From: Arthrobacter sp. Soc17.1.1.1
GTDB lineage: Bacteria; Actinomycetota; Actinomycetes; Actinomycetales; Micrococcaceae
DNA length: 64,000 bases
Direction of reading: 5' to 3'
Assembly: GCF_036867195.1 (NCBI RefSeq)
Contig: NZ_JBAJII010000001.1
Location: 1,550,001-1,614,000 of the forward strand
Under the pieces are notes generated by a model that was given only the letters and a program-made list of their open reading frames with translations, was not told where the DNA came from and made no database searches. Position numbers and translations under genes: made by a program. Positions within the stretch are counted from its first letter, which is position 1, and each line of letters starts with the position of its first letter. Shown one piece after another: positions 37,685 through 47,136 of the stretch.

Positions 37685-37785
37685 AGGGATTGAACGGTGA
37701 ACGGTGTGTGGGGTCCGGGCTGCCGGGAGGAGTGTTAGGGCGGGCGGACTACGCTGCTGGCAGGAGTGTGTCGTGAAGAGAGCCA

Positions 37786-38571
37786 ATGAAGGGGGTGGTG
37801 GGTGTGGTTGGTCAGGATGTGAGCGGGCGGGGCGAACCGTCCGTTCAGGACGAGGGTGGTTTCGCTAGTCGGGATGTGTTGGCTGTTGCGCTCGGTGAGT
37901 TGGCGCGGTCTCTTCAGAAGGAAACCGATGCCGACGCGATCCTGCACAAGATCGTGGGTGCGGCGATTGATCTGATTCCCGGGGTGGAGGAAGGCTCCAT
38001 CAGCACGGTCCAGGCGCGCCGTCACGTCATCTCCAGGGCGCCCTCCAATGAGACCGCTGCTCGGCTCGATACCTTGCAGAACGAAGCCGGTGAGGGCCCG
38101 TGCCTAGACGCGATCTGGAAGCAGCGGACGGTTCGGGTGCCGGATATGGGCACTGAACCGCGGTGGCCGCACTTCTCCGCACTGGCAGCCGAGGCTGGGG
38201 CCGGGAGCATGCTGTGTTTCCAGCTGTACGTTGAGGGCGACAACCTGGGCGCCCTGAACCTGTACTCCACCCGCCCCCATACGTTCACCGATGAATCCGA
38301 GCACGTGGGCTTGGTCGTGGCGGCCCACGCCGCGGTGGGCTACGCCGAAGCGGTGAAAATCGACCACCTCGAAACGGCGCTGCAGTCCAGGGACCTTATC
38401 GGCCAGGCAAAGGGAATCCTCATGGAACGCCACAAGATCCCCGCTGACCAGGCGTTCGGCATCCTCAACCGCGCAAGCTCTGAATCCAATATCAAATTGC
38501 ACGAAATCGCGCAGCGAACGGTCGACACCGGAGAGGTCCCGACCCACCAACGACCCGGCCAACCACGCTGA
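37786..38571 (+). CDS. GAF-ANTAR transcription antiterminator
   Basis: 261 residues: GAF sensor (about 35-180; EGSISTVQARRHVISRA, GPCLDAIWKQRTVRVPDM) and C-terminal ANTAR RNA-binding domain (LIGQAKGILMERHKIPADQAF and ILNRAS). ANTAR proteins bind paired hexaloop RNA to stop termination. Targets unknown. Confidence 0.9.
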   Translation: MKGVVGVVGQDVSGRGEPSVQDEGGFASRDVLAVALGELARSLQKETDADAILHKIVGAAIDLIPGVEEGSISTVQARRHVISRAPSNETAARLDTLQNEAGEGPCLDAIWKQRTVRVPDMGTEPRWPHFSALAAEAGAGSMLCFQLYVEGDNLGALNLYSTRPHTFTDESEHVGLVVAAHAAVGYAEAVKIDHLETALQSRDLIGQAKGILMERHKIPADQAFGILNRASSESNIKLHEIAQRTVDTGEVPTHQRPGQPR

Positions 38572-38943
38572 CAGACATCTTTTTCACAGCCGCGGACAGC
38601 GCGTCCCGGACAGTACCTCAGGAGAGGATCAGGGGAACACTCTGGTGTTAAGGAATAGCCCGTCACCCCTCAGGGCAACCCCCACTTCTTCCTCGCGGAT
38701 GGCACGGGTACCCATGATCCGGGCATCACTCTGCGCCAGAAAGGTCCTCCCGGCGCAGCTTTCCTCGCCATGCATTCCGACGAAACCACCGACCAGTGTT
38801 TGTTTGAAGCGCAACGAGCACGGTCGGTGAAACGCGGCAGCCAGCCCGTCAGGTCAGGTGGGAGGGGAAGGTGGGTTGCCGGCGTCGTGAAAAGGTCGGA
38901 TCTTTCCATGGGCAGCGGGAGCAGGACTGGTTAGTGTCACTGC
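38572..38943. other. Gap with possible coding remnant
   Basis: A plus-strand frame around 38710-38930 (GITLRQKGPPGAAFLAMHSD ... RARSVKRGSQPV) looks coding-like but lacks a clear start. No other feature is visible. Confidence 0.3.
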
Positions 38944-39315
38944 ATGGAACGAGTTCAAGGCATCGGAGGCCTATTCTTCCGAGCAGACGATCCGGACGCC
39001 CTTTCGCGCTAGTACGCCGACCACTTAGGCATTGAACCGCCGCCGGCGGCATACGACGTGTCCTCATGGCGCCAGGATGCGGGCGCGACGGTGTTCTCCG
39101 GCCTATCCGGGGAATCAGGTCACTTTCCGCCGGGAAAATCGTGGGCAGTGACATTCCGTGTCAGGGATCTCACTGCAATGATCGATCAGCTTGAAGCAGC
39201 AGGAGTCGCCGTCACGCGGGACCCGGAAATATACCCCAACGGTTCATTCGCCACGCTCATCGACCCTGAAGGAAACGGAATCCAGCTGTGGGAACCAGCA
39301 GGATCAGACACCTGA
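38944..39315 (+). pseudogene. VOC-family (glyoxalase-like) protein with in-frame amber stop
   Basis: ATG 38944 reads MERVQGIGGLFFRADDPDAL, then CGC-TAG at 39010-39012, and continues in the same frame YADHLGIEPP ... WAVTFRVRDLTAMIDQLEAAG ... ATLIDPEGNGIQLWEP to 39315. VOC proteins usually have Trp-Tyr at this place, so TGG to TAG is the simplest change. The frame is otherwise intact, suggesting a recent loss or a sequencing error. Confidence 0.75.
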
Positions 39316-39395
39316 ACCGTCGGTAACGATCGGCTTGTCGGCGGTCAAGGTTCGGCGCTGACCATACGCCGAACTCGTTGCCGCCACCGGGGGTG

Positions 39396-39572
39396 TCACC
39401 CGACCGGAAGGATGGAGGACCGGACCTGCGCGATGACATCATCCGGCAGGACGTGGAGACCGTGCGCCGATGCAGCATGTGCTGCGACCTGTGTCAGAAC
39501 CTCATCATCCGAGCTGCACACCCATCGGGCGTCGCAGCCGGGCACCACGTCACCGCACGCGAAAGACTTCAT
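39396..39572 (-). CDS. DUF1059 small protein
   Basis: 58 residues from ATG 39572 with GGAGAACGAG upstream. MKSFACGDVVPGCDARW, then DEVLTQVAAHAASAHGL and a C-terminal VIAQVRSSI match DUF1059 proteins (cysteines in FACGD and PGCD). Function unknown. Confidence 0.8.
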   Translation of the reverse strand: MKSFACGDVVPGCDARWVCSSDDEVLTQVAAHAASAHGLHVLPDDVIAQVRSSILPVG

Positions 39573-40111
39573 CTCGTTCTCCGTTCATGTCCTGCTTCTT
39601 CCCTGAAGCAACCGTCCTGAATATACGGACCGCGCTCTCCCTGCAGGACCAGAATCAACCGGTTCGTCGAAAGACAGAGCTTTTCATGCGCTGATCCTTC
39701 GTTGACATCCGGGCGAATGACGACTGTGGCAGTTCGACCTCTTGGGCTTTACCGCCAGCAGGCGGCTGACTTCCACTACACGCAGTTCTTCCCTTCAGTC
39801 ATCCGGTCAGATGAACACCCATGACTTGGCGCTTAGGTGCGGGACGCGGTGTTAGAAAATTGCCCGACAAATGCAGAATCGTGAGCGACGCTGGCCGTCG
39901 TCGCTTCCGTCAGTTCTGAAATCAAGCAACATGCTTCAAGCGCTGACCCGGCATCCGTCTTCAGGTCCTGACGGACGGGGGGGGAGGCTGAACTGGTCAG
40001 CGTTGGTCGCTTATCAGCTGGTACTGGGGGTGATCAGTGTGGACCCCAAGGTCCCCTCCCTCATCCTCGCCGGCTAGCTGAGACCCAGGGTTTCCGTGCT
40101 CGCACCAAGGT
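39573..40111. other. Gap with no supported gene
   Basis: About 540 bp. The plus-strand frame ending at 40077 (LNWSALVAYQLVLGVIS) looks hydrophobic but lacks a ribosome binding site and family match. Nothing else seen. Confidence 0.35.
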
Positions 40112-40291
40112 TTAGTTGCCGACGGATCCGGTCGTTATTTCGATTTCCACCTTGGCGGCGCAGGCCATGACATCCCATACATCCTCGGTGCTGAAGGTGG
40201 CATAAAGCTGCCGATGTGATCTGCGGACCTGACGACCGAACCCATCCAGAAGCCACCGGATATGGTTTCGAGCCGGAGCGCCCTTAATCAC
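40112..40291 (-). CDS. 59-residue hypothetical protein
   Basis: GTG 40291 is preceded by GAGGACCG. The reading frame gives IKGAPARNHIRWLLDGFGRQ ... LYATFSTEDVWDVMACAAKV ... to TAA, with a plausible amphipathic helix. No family recognised; found by reading the gap. Confidence 0.45.
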   Translation of the reverse strand: MIKGAPARNHIRWLLDGFGRQVRRSHRQLYATFSTEDVWDVMACAAKVEIEITTGSVGN

Positions 40292-40465
40292 CGGTCCTCA
40301 GTTGTTGACGATTGACGGGGTTGCCGTCGGTCCGTATCCGCATCCCGATGCGCCCTGGCTCCTTTATGAGTGGTGCGTTGCTGCGTCGGACGGATCTCCT
40401 CCTGGTCATGAACTCGGTGTCGGTTAGTCCGGGCCTGACCGCTGGTCTGGTTGCCGGTGTGGGCC

Positions 40466-42085
40466 TCAGACAGTCACGTCCCGTTGCCGGATCAGGCGGG
40501 TGGCTGCAGCCGTCATAGCGATGGCCACGGCTATCATCAGCAGGGCGCCTTCTGGATGGAAGGCTTCAACGGGCATGGCTGAGGAGTGCCGGAACGGGCT
40601 CAGGTCCTGGACCCATCCGGGCAGGCCGAGCAGTTCTCCGAACTGCGCGAGGACCACGGCGACTGCCAGGGCGCCCCAGCCGGCAGCGCTGCTCCACCGG
40701 GGTATGACGGCGAACGCGAGCAGGGTCAGGGCAGGGAAGACGAGTGCTGCGGGGATGTGGGCCAGTGCCGCGGCCAGTACTGCGCCGGGGCTGCTGCCCT
40801 CCGTTTGCCCCAGGGCGAGGACAACCGAGGCAGAGACGCCGGCGGCAGCGGCGACGGCGGTCGTCGTGACTGCTGCCACAGTGAGGGTGCTGCCGAGCCA
40901 GCGCAAGCGTGACACCGGCACGGACAGGAGCAGTTCGGCCCGGCCTTCCGCCTCTTCCGTGCGAAGCCGCAGGACCGCTTCGATCCCGGCGACAGCGGCC
41001 ATGATCCCGGCGATGCCCAGCATGGCCGTGGTGAACAGGTCGACCAGGCCCGCGTCGCCGGGGACGATGCGGCTCATCAGGTCCGCCAGGGACGGGTTGT
41101 TCTCCAGTGCGTCTCTGACCACCGGGCCCAGAGCGCCGGCCACCGCCCCCAGCGCTGCGGTGGCGATGCACCAGGTGGCCAGGCTTCCGCGTTGCAGCCG
41201 CCAGGCCAGGCCCAGCATCGATGCCAGACCGGCGCCGGCCCGTTCGGCGCCCGACGGATCCGCCGTGATGTAACTGGTGCCCAGATCCCTGGTATTGCGC
41301 AGCACCACGGCGATCCCTGCCAAGGCGACGGCGACGGCGCCGATGATGATCAGCGGCAGCGGGTCCGTCTCCGTGAAGGGGCGGGTGCGCTGGCCCCAGC
41401 CGATGGGCGAGATCAGTGCGGGCCAGGCCGCGGTGACGTGCAGCAGCGATGGGTCGGCTGTGCCGAGGGCGTCGCCGGTACCGCGGATGAGGTAGGCGAG
41501 ACCCACCAGCGCTGCGGCCGTCGCGTTGGCGCTCCGGGCGGAGGGCATGAGCTGTGCCACCAGGGCGGCGGCGGACAGGAAGAATAATCCCACGGCGCCG
41601 ACAGCTGCCCCCGCCAGGAGTGATCCCTGTGCCGGGAGGCCGGCGCCGATGAAACCGGCGGCCACGGCGAGGGCAAGGACCACGTTCGCGCAGGTGCCCA
41701 GGAGCAGGGTCGCGTGCAGGGACGTCGCCCGGGTGACCGGGGTGGAACCGACCAGTTCGGACCGGCCCTGGTCCTCATCAGCGCGGGTGTGCCGGATGAC
41801 CAGGAATGCGCTCATCAGCCCGGCGAGCACTGCGGTGAACGAATATCCCTGGAAGAAGGTGACCGCTCCGGAGCTGATGCCGTCGGGCAGCCCCCGGAGG
41901 AAGAGGAAGGCCGGACTGGCCGCGGCTACGGAGATCAGGGCGGCGCGCTCGGCATCCTCGCCGAACTGTGTGGAGACGGCGGTCGCAGCCGCAAAACCCA
42001 GACCGGCGATGCCCAGGATCCAGGCGGTCAGGGTCCCGCGGTCCCTGCGGGCCTGGAGCAGGGCCAGGCGGAGGACAGCGCTCAT
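40466..42085 (-). CDS. ABC exporter permease
   Basis: 539 residues with about 12 membrane helices in two similar halves, beginning MSAVLRLALLQARRDRGTLTAW and with a conserved loop TRADEDQGRSELVGSTPVTR, repeated later as LRTEEAEGRAELLLSVPVSR. This is the TnrB-type (tetronasin-resistance-like) permease of actinobacterial drug exporters. Start ATG 42085 overlaps the ATPase stop (TGATG). Confidence 0.87.
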   Translation of the reverse strand: MSAVLRLALLQARRDRGTLTAWILGIAGLGFAAATAVSTQFGEDAERAALISVAAASPAFLFLRGLPDGISSGAVTFFQGYSFTAVLAGLMSAFLVIRHTRADEDQGRSELVGSTPVTRATSLHATLLLGTCANVVLALAVAAGFIGAGLPAQGSLLAGAAVGAVGLFFLSAAALVAQLMPSARSANATAAALVGLAYLIRGTGDALGTADPSLLHVTAAWPALISPIGWGQRTRPFTETDPLPLIIIGAVAVALAGIAVVLRNTRDLGTSYITADPSGAERAGAGLASMLGLAWRLQRGSLATWCIATAALGAVAGALGPVVRDALENNPSLADLMSRIVPGDAGLVDLFTTAMLGIAGIMAAVAGIEAVLRLRTEEAEGRAELLLSVPVSRLRWLGSTLTVAAVTTTAVAAAAGVSASVVLALGQTEGSSPGAVLAAALAHIPAALVFPALTLLAFAVIPRWSSAAGWGALAVAVVLAQFGELLGLPGWVQDLSPFRHSSAMPVEAFHPEGALLMIAVAIAMTAAATRLIRQRDVTV

Positions 42086-43026
42086 CACAGCACCTGACCG
42101 TTCCGGCTGTTGTGGCTGGGCTGCCCGGCAACCTGCACACCGTAATGGCGCATGAACAGCTCCTCCAGGGAAGGGGGTGCGGCCGTGAGACCGGTGACGC
42201 CCGCTGTCGCCAAAGCATCCAGCACGTGACCCAGGTCGGCTGGGTCGGTGTCGAACTCCAAGGTTGTCCCGTCGACGCGGAGGTCATGGATTCCCCGCCA
42301 GGTGGAGACCACCTCAGGTGTCAGCGCCGAGGTGACGCGGAACCGTGTGCGGGTCAGGTGCCGGAGTTCGGCCAGTGTCCCGGATTCCACGGTCACCCCG
42401 GAGCGGATGATGGTCACCCTGTCGCAGAGCTGTTCCACTTCGGCCAGGATGTGGCTCGAGAGCAGCACGGTGGCCCCGTCGGCGGTGACCCGGCGGATCT
42501 GGCGGCGGAACACGGCGTCCATGACCGGGTCCAGGCCCGAGCTCGGTTCATCCAGCAGGTACAGCCTGGCCGGGCGGGAGAACGCTGCGATCAGGGCGGC
42601 CTTCTGCCGGTTGCCCTTGGAGTAGGTCCGTGCCTTCTTCCGCGGATCGAAGTCGAACTCGTCGACGAGCTGGCGGCGTGGGTTCTCATCCGCGCCGCCG
42701 CGCAGTCCGGTCAGCAGGTCGATGACCTCGCCGCCGGTCAGGTTGGGCCACAGCGTCACGTCCCCGGGAACGTAGGCTACATCCTTGTGTGTGCGCACCG
42801 GCTCGGCCCAGGGATCGACGCCGAACAGTCGGACGGTTCCGGACGTGGGGCGGATCAGTCCCAGGAGGATGCGGAGGGTGGTGGATTTCCCGGCCCCGTT
42901 CGGCCCCAGGAATCCGTGGACCTCGCCCGGCAGGACGGACAGGTCCAGACCGGCAAGCGCAGACGTCCGCCCGAAGGCCTTGGTGAGGCGTGAGGTGTGA
43001 AGAACGGGAGAAGAGTCTGACTGCAT
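42085..43026 (-). CDS. ABC exporter ATP-binding protein
   Basis: 313 residues. Walker A GPNGAGKST, signature TYSKGNRQKAAL (SKGN variant of SGGQ), Walker B LYLLDEPSSGLDP and the switch SSHILAE. Translationally coupled to the permease. With it, forms an exporter of unknown substrate; a TetR partner is not adjacent. Confidence 0.92.
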   Translation of the reverse strand: MQSDSSPVLHTSRLTKAFGRTSALAGLDLSVLPGEVHGFLGPNGAGKSTTLRILLGLIRPTSGTVRLFGVDPWAEPVRTHKDVAYVPGDVTLWPNLTGGEVIDLLTGLRGGADENPRRQLVDEFDFDPRKKARTYSKGNRQKAALIAAFSRPARLYLLDEPSSGLDPVMDAVFRRQIRRVTADGATVLLSSHILAEVEQLCDRVTIIRSGVTVESGTLAELRHLTRTRFRVTSALTPEVVSTWRGIHDLRVDGTTLEFDTDPADLGHVLDALATAGVTGLTAAPPSLEELFMRHYGVQVAGQPSHNSRNGQVL

Positions 43027-43139
43027 CACGGCACTGGTTCCTTGGTCGCGGCCACCACGCCACGACGGTCGCCATGGCATGCCGCAGGCGTTTCCGCGTG
43101 CGGGCCGACCAGGCTTCCCGGCTCTCCACCCCACAGTCT

Positions 43140-43590
43140 ACGACCGGCCGGGAGGCGGCGGAAGTAGCCCTTGGTGTTGCCGTACACGGTGGCTTTGGGG
43201 AACGCGTTCTCGGGGGTGATGCTCGGCGTGGTCGACGGTGAAGCGTGCCATGGTTCCGTCCTCGCGCACGACATCAATCGGGTCTCCTGCTGCGAGAACT
43301 CGCAGGTTGGCGAAGACGCCGAGGCCCCCGTCGGCGGCGTTGACTTGTCCGAGGACCACGGCCGGGACCGTGTTCGCCGGGTGTCGGCGACAGGTCATAC
43401 CAGCTCGCGGGTGCGCCCGGGACGCCGCAGGCACGGACGGTGGGGCCGCTGCCAGCGACGCGGAACCAGGAGGTGTGCCTGCCTTCGCGGTGCTGTCGGC
43501 GAGTGCGGCGGCGCAGCCGGTGAGCCTTAACAGGGCGACCGCCGCAGAAACCAGACGGTTTCTGCGGCGGTCGCGGGGAGAACTAATCAG
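43140..43590 (-). pseudogene. Decayed class F sortase
   Basis: Pieces in three frames resemble a class F sortase: a lipoprotein-like signal (RLVSAAVALLRLTGC) at about 43570-43520, SWYDLSPTPGEHGP then a shift to AVVLGQVNAADGGLGVFANL, RVLAAGDPIDVVREDG, then a shift to ENAFPKATVYGNTKGYFRRL. The expected catalytic C-terminal ITCGG region is absent. Several frameshifts and a missing middle make it non-functional. It lies downstream of a CHRD surface protein with a membrane tail. Confidence 0.6.
43535..43574 (-). terminator. Perfect 18-bp-arm hairpin after the CHRD gene
   Basis: GCGACCGCCGCAGAAACC (43535-43552) and its exact complement (43557-43574) flank AGAC. It is 83 bp after the stop of the CHRD gene in its direction and without a T run, as is common in actinobacteria. 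Confidence 0.6.
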
Positions 43591-43657
43591 GCGTACGGTA
43601 CATCGGATCGGTTGGTCGTGCTGCCTTGGTGCTGCTTGTGGCTGGTGGGGCCTGGTG

Positions 43658-44431
43658 TCAGGCCTTGGCGCCGCTGCGGCGGACGAGGTAGGTTCCGCCG
43701 GCTGCTACTGCCAGGACGAGGCCGCCGCCGAGGGCGAGCATGCCGGTAGTGTTGCCGGTTTCCTGGGCGACACCGGTGTCGGCGCCACCGCTGGGCATGG
43801 CACCCATCTGAGATGCGACGAGCGTGCCACACAGGGCCGGCGAGGTCGCGCCGAGGGGCAGATCCGGGTTCAGGTCACTCGGCGAGGAAAAGACCTCGGT
43901 GGAGACACCGGCAGTGGCGGGGTCCAGGCCGTGGACGACGACGACGGCCTTGCCGGACTCGAGTGAGGCCTTGGTGGCGGCATCGAGGGGGATTTCGCGC
44001 TGGATGGTGTAGCTTCCGCCCTGGCCGCCGAGCTGCAGGTTCAGGCCCTCGGCGGGGGTGGTGGCGCCGCTGGTGGTCAGGGTTGTCTGGATGTCGCCGT
44101 ACAGGCTGGCTGCTTCGGAGGTGCTGACGATGCCGTCGCCGTTAGTGTCATTGGCCGGGGTCGGGCAGGCACCCTGCGCTCCACCGTGGATGTGCTGCAC
44201 GTGCGGGTACGGGCCGTCCATGAAAGTCTGGGCGAGACCGTTGACCTGGAGGTTCACCATCGCCGTGTCGCCGGTGACATCGACGGTGATCGTGCCGGTC
44301 CCGGTGGTGCCGTTGAGTTGGCCCAGGGTGGAGGAATACGAGGCGTCCGCGGCCATCGCGGATCCGCCCGAGAAGGCCAGGGCGCCGAGGGCGAGGGTGG
44401 GAACTGCCAGAAGTCGCATGGTCTTGTTCAT
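43658..44431 (-). CDS. Secreted CHRD-domain protein, copy 1
   Basis: 257 residues from ATG 44431 (AAAGGATC upstream). Signal peptide MRLLAVPTLALGALAFSGG to AMA; CHRD domain (SYSSTLGQLNGTTGTGTITV, HVQHIHGG with His pair, VVVVHGLDPATAG); an EF-hand-like loop NDTNGDGIVSTSE; and a C-terminal helix MLALGGGLVLAVAAGGTYLV plus basic tail. No LPXTG is seen before the helix. Nearly identical to 59212-59988, in the opposite direction. Confidence 0.85.
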   Translation of the reverse strand: MNKTMRLLAVPTLALGALAFSGGSAMAADASYSSTLGQLNGTTGTGTITVDVTGDTAMVNLQVNGLAQTFMDGPYPHVQHIHGGAQGACPTPANDTNGDGIVSTSEAASLYGDIQTTLTTSGATTPAEGLNLQLGGQGGSYTIQREIPLDAATKASLESGKAVVVVHGLDPATAGVSTEVFSSPSDLNPDLPLGATSPALCGTLVASQMGAMPSGGADTGVAQETGNTTGMLALGGGLVLAVAAGGTYLVRRSGAKA

Positions 44432-44976
44432 CAGAATCAGGATCCTTTGCTGTGCGAATGAGACGCACCCGGTACGGGCGCGCGTTAACTGTGATTCGGA
44501 GCACTCCTGTGCGCGGATGGGACTTCCCCAGCAATCCACCTGCACAACAGTCAGCCTGCTTATTACTAGGCTGGTTACCCAATCAAAGCAGCGATTGCGT
44601 GCTACCGGAAGTGCATGGAGTGAAAGAAGTGAAAACGCGATGATCCTGAGCGAGGGACAAGGTTGCTCGGAAGGTAGTCGTCGTGCCGAATGGCTTCTTG
44701 CAGCGGGCGCCCGGGAAGTTTTCAGCTAAGCGTGGCTACGATGGGGTCATCTTCATGTGCGAGTGAGGAATGGCCGGGCGGCAGTGACGACCGGGTGCAA
44801 CACGAAGGGCACGAGCGGCTTCTGCCGCTCGTGCCCTTCGTGCTTTCGGTCCGGAGGCGGCTTTAGCAAGCCCTGTCAGCCCCCGCGCCGCGGCGCTCGA
44901 TTCCGGCGCCGCTGGGCAAGTGATCATCATGCTCACGCCCGTCCGCACATGGACGTACGGTTCCTGCGCGGTGTTC
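44432..44976. other. Intergenic region with hairpin
   Basis: 545 bp without a gene. It holds the CHRD upstream region and the hairpin at 44801-44842. No other signal is seen. Confidence 0.4.
44801..44842. terminator. Perfect 19-bp-arm hairpin
   Basis: CACGAAGGGCACGAGCGGC (44801-44819), loop TTCT, then its exact complement to 44842. Very stable and symmetrical; could end transcription from either side. No T run follows, and no gene directly ends here. Confidence 0.6.
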
Positions 44977-45741
44977 TTATGAGCAGGTCGTTCGTTCCAC
45001 GGTGATGTCCAGGGGGTGAGCTACCGAGTAGTCCCGGTTGGGTGAGGTGAAGTCCACGGTGATGTTCTCTGCCGTCCCGGTTTCTGCGGTCTCATCGAGG
45101 GCCACTTCGACAACGATGTCGATGTGAGCGTCGGGTACGAAGGCGAACCCCCGAACCGGACGGGGTTCCGCCGGGGTTGTTGCGGTCGCCGTCGGGGCTG
45201 GCAGGGGAGTCCCTGCGGCATCGTGCCCGGCATGGGCGCCGGACTCCTTGGAGGCCGCGCCGTGGTGGTTGTGGCCTTCCTTGTTCGCGGGAGTTACTTC
45301 CGCGGAAAGGATACTCAAGTTCTCGGGGGACCCAAGTTCCACACCCGAGAACGTGAATGTTTCCAGCGTCGGGTTATGCAGCAGGAGCGTGTACCGCTGA
45401 AAGCTATCCGTGGGTTGAACCCCGCACAAGATCGCCCCGTCCTGAGCGAGGTCCAGCGGATCCTCCCCCCAATCCGACCCCACACCCACCGAATCCGGCG
45501 ACTGCCCACCGGCTCCCAGGTCCTTCGCCGCCGATACCTCCGGCCCGGCGCTCTGCCCGCTCGAAGAGGAGGAGTCAGCGCCCCGGTCGCCGTTCACGCC
45601 CAAAGGATCCTCATCCGCGATGCTGCACCCGACACAGGACAAGGCGACCCCGACCAGCACGGCGACCACATGGCTTCCGCACCGATCCCTCAATCGATCC
45701 CTCCATTGATCCTTCGGCTGGTGCTCTTGTTGGTGCCGCAT
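44977..45741 (-). CDS. Predicted lipoprotein with His-rich linker
   Basis: 254 residues from ATG 45741. The N-terminus is unusually long and basic (RHQQEHQPKDQWRDRLRDRC), then a hydrophobic core and lipobox (ALSCVGC). The mature part has a Ser-rich linker, ILCGVQPTDSF, and a His-rich segment (GHNHHGAASKESGAHAGH) that may bind metal. No family recognised; a copper-handling role would fit the DUF326 neighbours, but that is inference. Confidence 0.65.
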   Translation of the reverse strand: MRHQQEHQPKDQWRDRLRDRCGSHVVAVLVGVALSCVGCSIADEDPLGVNGDRGADSSSSSGQSAGPEVSAAKDLGAGGQSPDSVGVGSDWGEDPLDLAQDGAILCGVQPTDSFQRYTLLLHNPTLETFTFSGVELGSPENLSILSAEVTPANKEGHNHHGAASKESGAHAGHDAAGTPLPAPTATATTPAEPRPVRGFAFVPDAHIDIVVEVALDETAETGTAENITVDFTSPNRDYSVAHPLDITVERTTCS

Positions 45742-45976
45742 CTGCCTGGCCCTCTCTCCGCTGATCCTTCCCGGTTTATGCGGTCCATCACCTCCGGGCC
45801 CGCACAAAGGTCCTTCGTTGACCATCACTCACCGGACGGGCCCGACAACGGCGTCCTGACCAATGGCCCTCCTGATCGCGAAATGTAAGCCCTGCAGGAA
45901 ATGCGACCCACTCATACCGTGGCAGGTCAAAGGTCCGGTGTCGGTGCGACATTGCACGTAGGCTGGCGAAGTCGTT

Positions 45977-46011
45977 GCCGCTGCTGCAATTTCATGAATT
46001 GCAGCAGCGGC
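45977..46011. other. Perfect 15-bp-arm hairpin in the divergent region
   Basis: GCCGCTGCTGCAATT (45977-45991), loop TCATG, AATTGCAGCAGCGGC (45997-46011). It stands between the divergent lipoprotein and DUF4383 genes, so it may be an operator or leader structure rather than a terminator. Confidence 0.5.
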
Positions 46012-46117
46012 CGGGACAGGTCTCAGGGCCTTCGGCCGACGCAGACCAGCACTTGCCGCCGTGAGCGAAGTCTGGCCGGTCACACCACCACTTGCACGTC
46101 ACACTGGGAGAACATTC

Positions 46118-46576
46118 ATGACCACCGCAAACACGCCCCACGCGGGCACCCGCACCAATGTCCAGAAAGCAGCCCTCGCCGTCGGCGCGGTCTTCCTGCT
46201 CGTCGGGATCCTCGGCTTCATCCCCGGCATCACCTCCGACTACGACACGATGATGTTCGCCGGCCACGAGTCGGAAGCGAAGCTCCTCGGCCTGTTCCAG
46301 GTCTCGATCCTGCACAACATCGTCCACCTGCTCTTCGGTGCAGCCGGCATCGCCATGGCCCGCACCATCAGCGGCGCCCGCTCCTACCTGCTGTACGGCG
46401 GCATCATCTACCTCGTCCTCTGGGTCTACGGCCTGGTCATCGGCGAGGACTCCGCCGGCAACTTCGTGCCGCTCAACGGCGCGGACAACTGGCTGCACTT
46501 CCTCCTGGGCGTCGGCATGATCGCCCTGGCGCTGCTGCTCACCCGCAACCACAAGCGGACCACCACACGCGCCTGA
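46118..46576 (+). CDS. DUF4383 membrane protein
   Basis: 152 residues, four membrane helices (LAVGAVFLLVGILGFIPGI, ILHNIVHLLFGAAGIAM, LLYGGIIYLVLWVYGLVIG, WLHFLLGVGMIALALLL). The HNIVHLLFG motif is typical of DUF4383. ATG 46118 has GGGAG upstream. Function unknown; common near actinobacterial stress genes. Confidence 0.85.
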   Translation: MTTANTPHAGTRTNVQKAALAVGAVFLLVGILGFIPGITSDYDTMMFAGHESEAKLLGLFQVSILHNIVHLLFGAAGIAMARTISGARSYLLYGGIIYLVLWVYGLVIGEDSAGNFVPLNGADNWLHFLLGVGMIALALLLTRNHKRTTTRA

Positions 46577-46610
46577 CCACAGCAAACCCATCGCGCAACC
46601 GCATCCAGCA

Positions 46611-46646
46611 GAGAAGGCCCTGAGACTAACGTCTCGGGGCCTTCTC
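46611..46646 (+). terminator. Terminator after DUF4383 gene
   Basis: GAGAAGGCCCTGAGAC, loop TAAC, GTCTCGGGGCCTTCTC; 16 bp with one or two wobble pairs. No T run. Confidence 0.7.
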
Positions 46647-46662
46647 AGTCCCCAGAAACGAC

Positions 46663-46800
46663 TCAGCGCTTGATTGGTTCAAGGACGTCCCCGCCGTCCC
46701 AACTGTGGCCGGCGGTGTAGGTGACGTTGTTCGAGCCGGTACCGGGCACGCCATAGAACGTGAGCTACTAGGCGTCGATGGTGAGCGGTGGCACTAGGGT
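46663..46800 (-). pseudogene. C-terminal relic of a secreted-type protein
   Basis: On the minus strand, TIDA is followed by two TAG codons, then LTFYGVPGTGSNNVTYTAGH, DGGDVLEPIKR and a stop at 46663. This looks like the end of a decayed surface protein. Weak, as only about 45 residues remain. Confidence 0.35.
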
Positions 46801-46837
46801 CCACGCGGCGCGATCCGAGTCGCTGGGCGTTAGTGGC

Positions 46838-47124
46838 AGGTACCGGCAAGCGCTGAAAGGTTTCGGTGTCCGCTCCGTTCTCGCCTCCCTGATCCGGCTA
46901 CTTGGAGAATCAGCCAGCGAACTAAACCTCTACTCCACGACATCACGATTTTTCACACGCCCGATTGCGACGGTGCGCGCCGCTTCGCTGCAGAAGCATC
47001 AAAGTCCATGCAGATCGCGGCGCGGATCGCCGAACTGACCGACACCGTCGTGGACCTCCGGGCTGCCATGGAAAGACGCCACGTCATCGACACAGCGGTC
47101 GGCGTCATTATGTCGCAGAACCAC
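46838..47124 (+). pseudogene. Truncated, frameshifted copy of the GAF-ANTAR gene
   Basis: Pieces FGVRSVLAS, SASELNLYST, then in another frame SMQIAARIAELTDT, DLRAAMERRHVIDTAVGVI, MSQNH match the end of the protein at 50231-51100. A frameshift lies between, and the ANTAR domain is cut off after SQNH, about a dozen bases before the stop of the next gene. A relic of a duplication. Confidence 0.8.
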
Positions 47125-47136
47125 GGCGTCGCTTTC

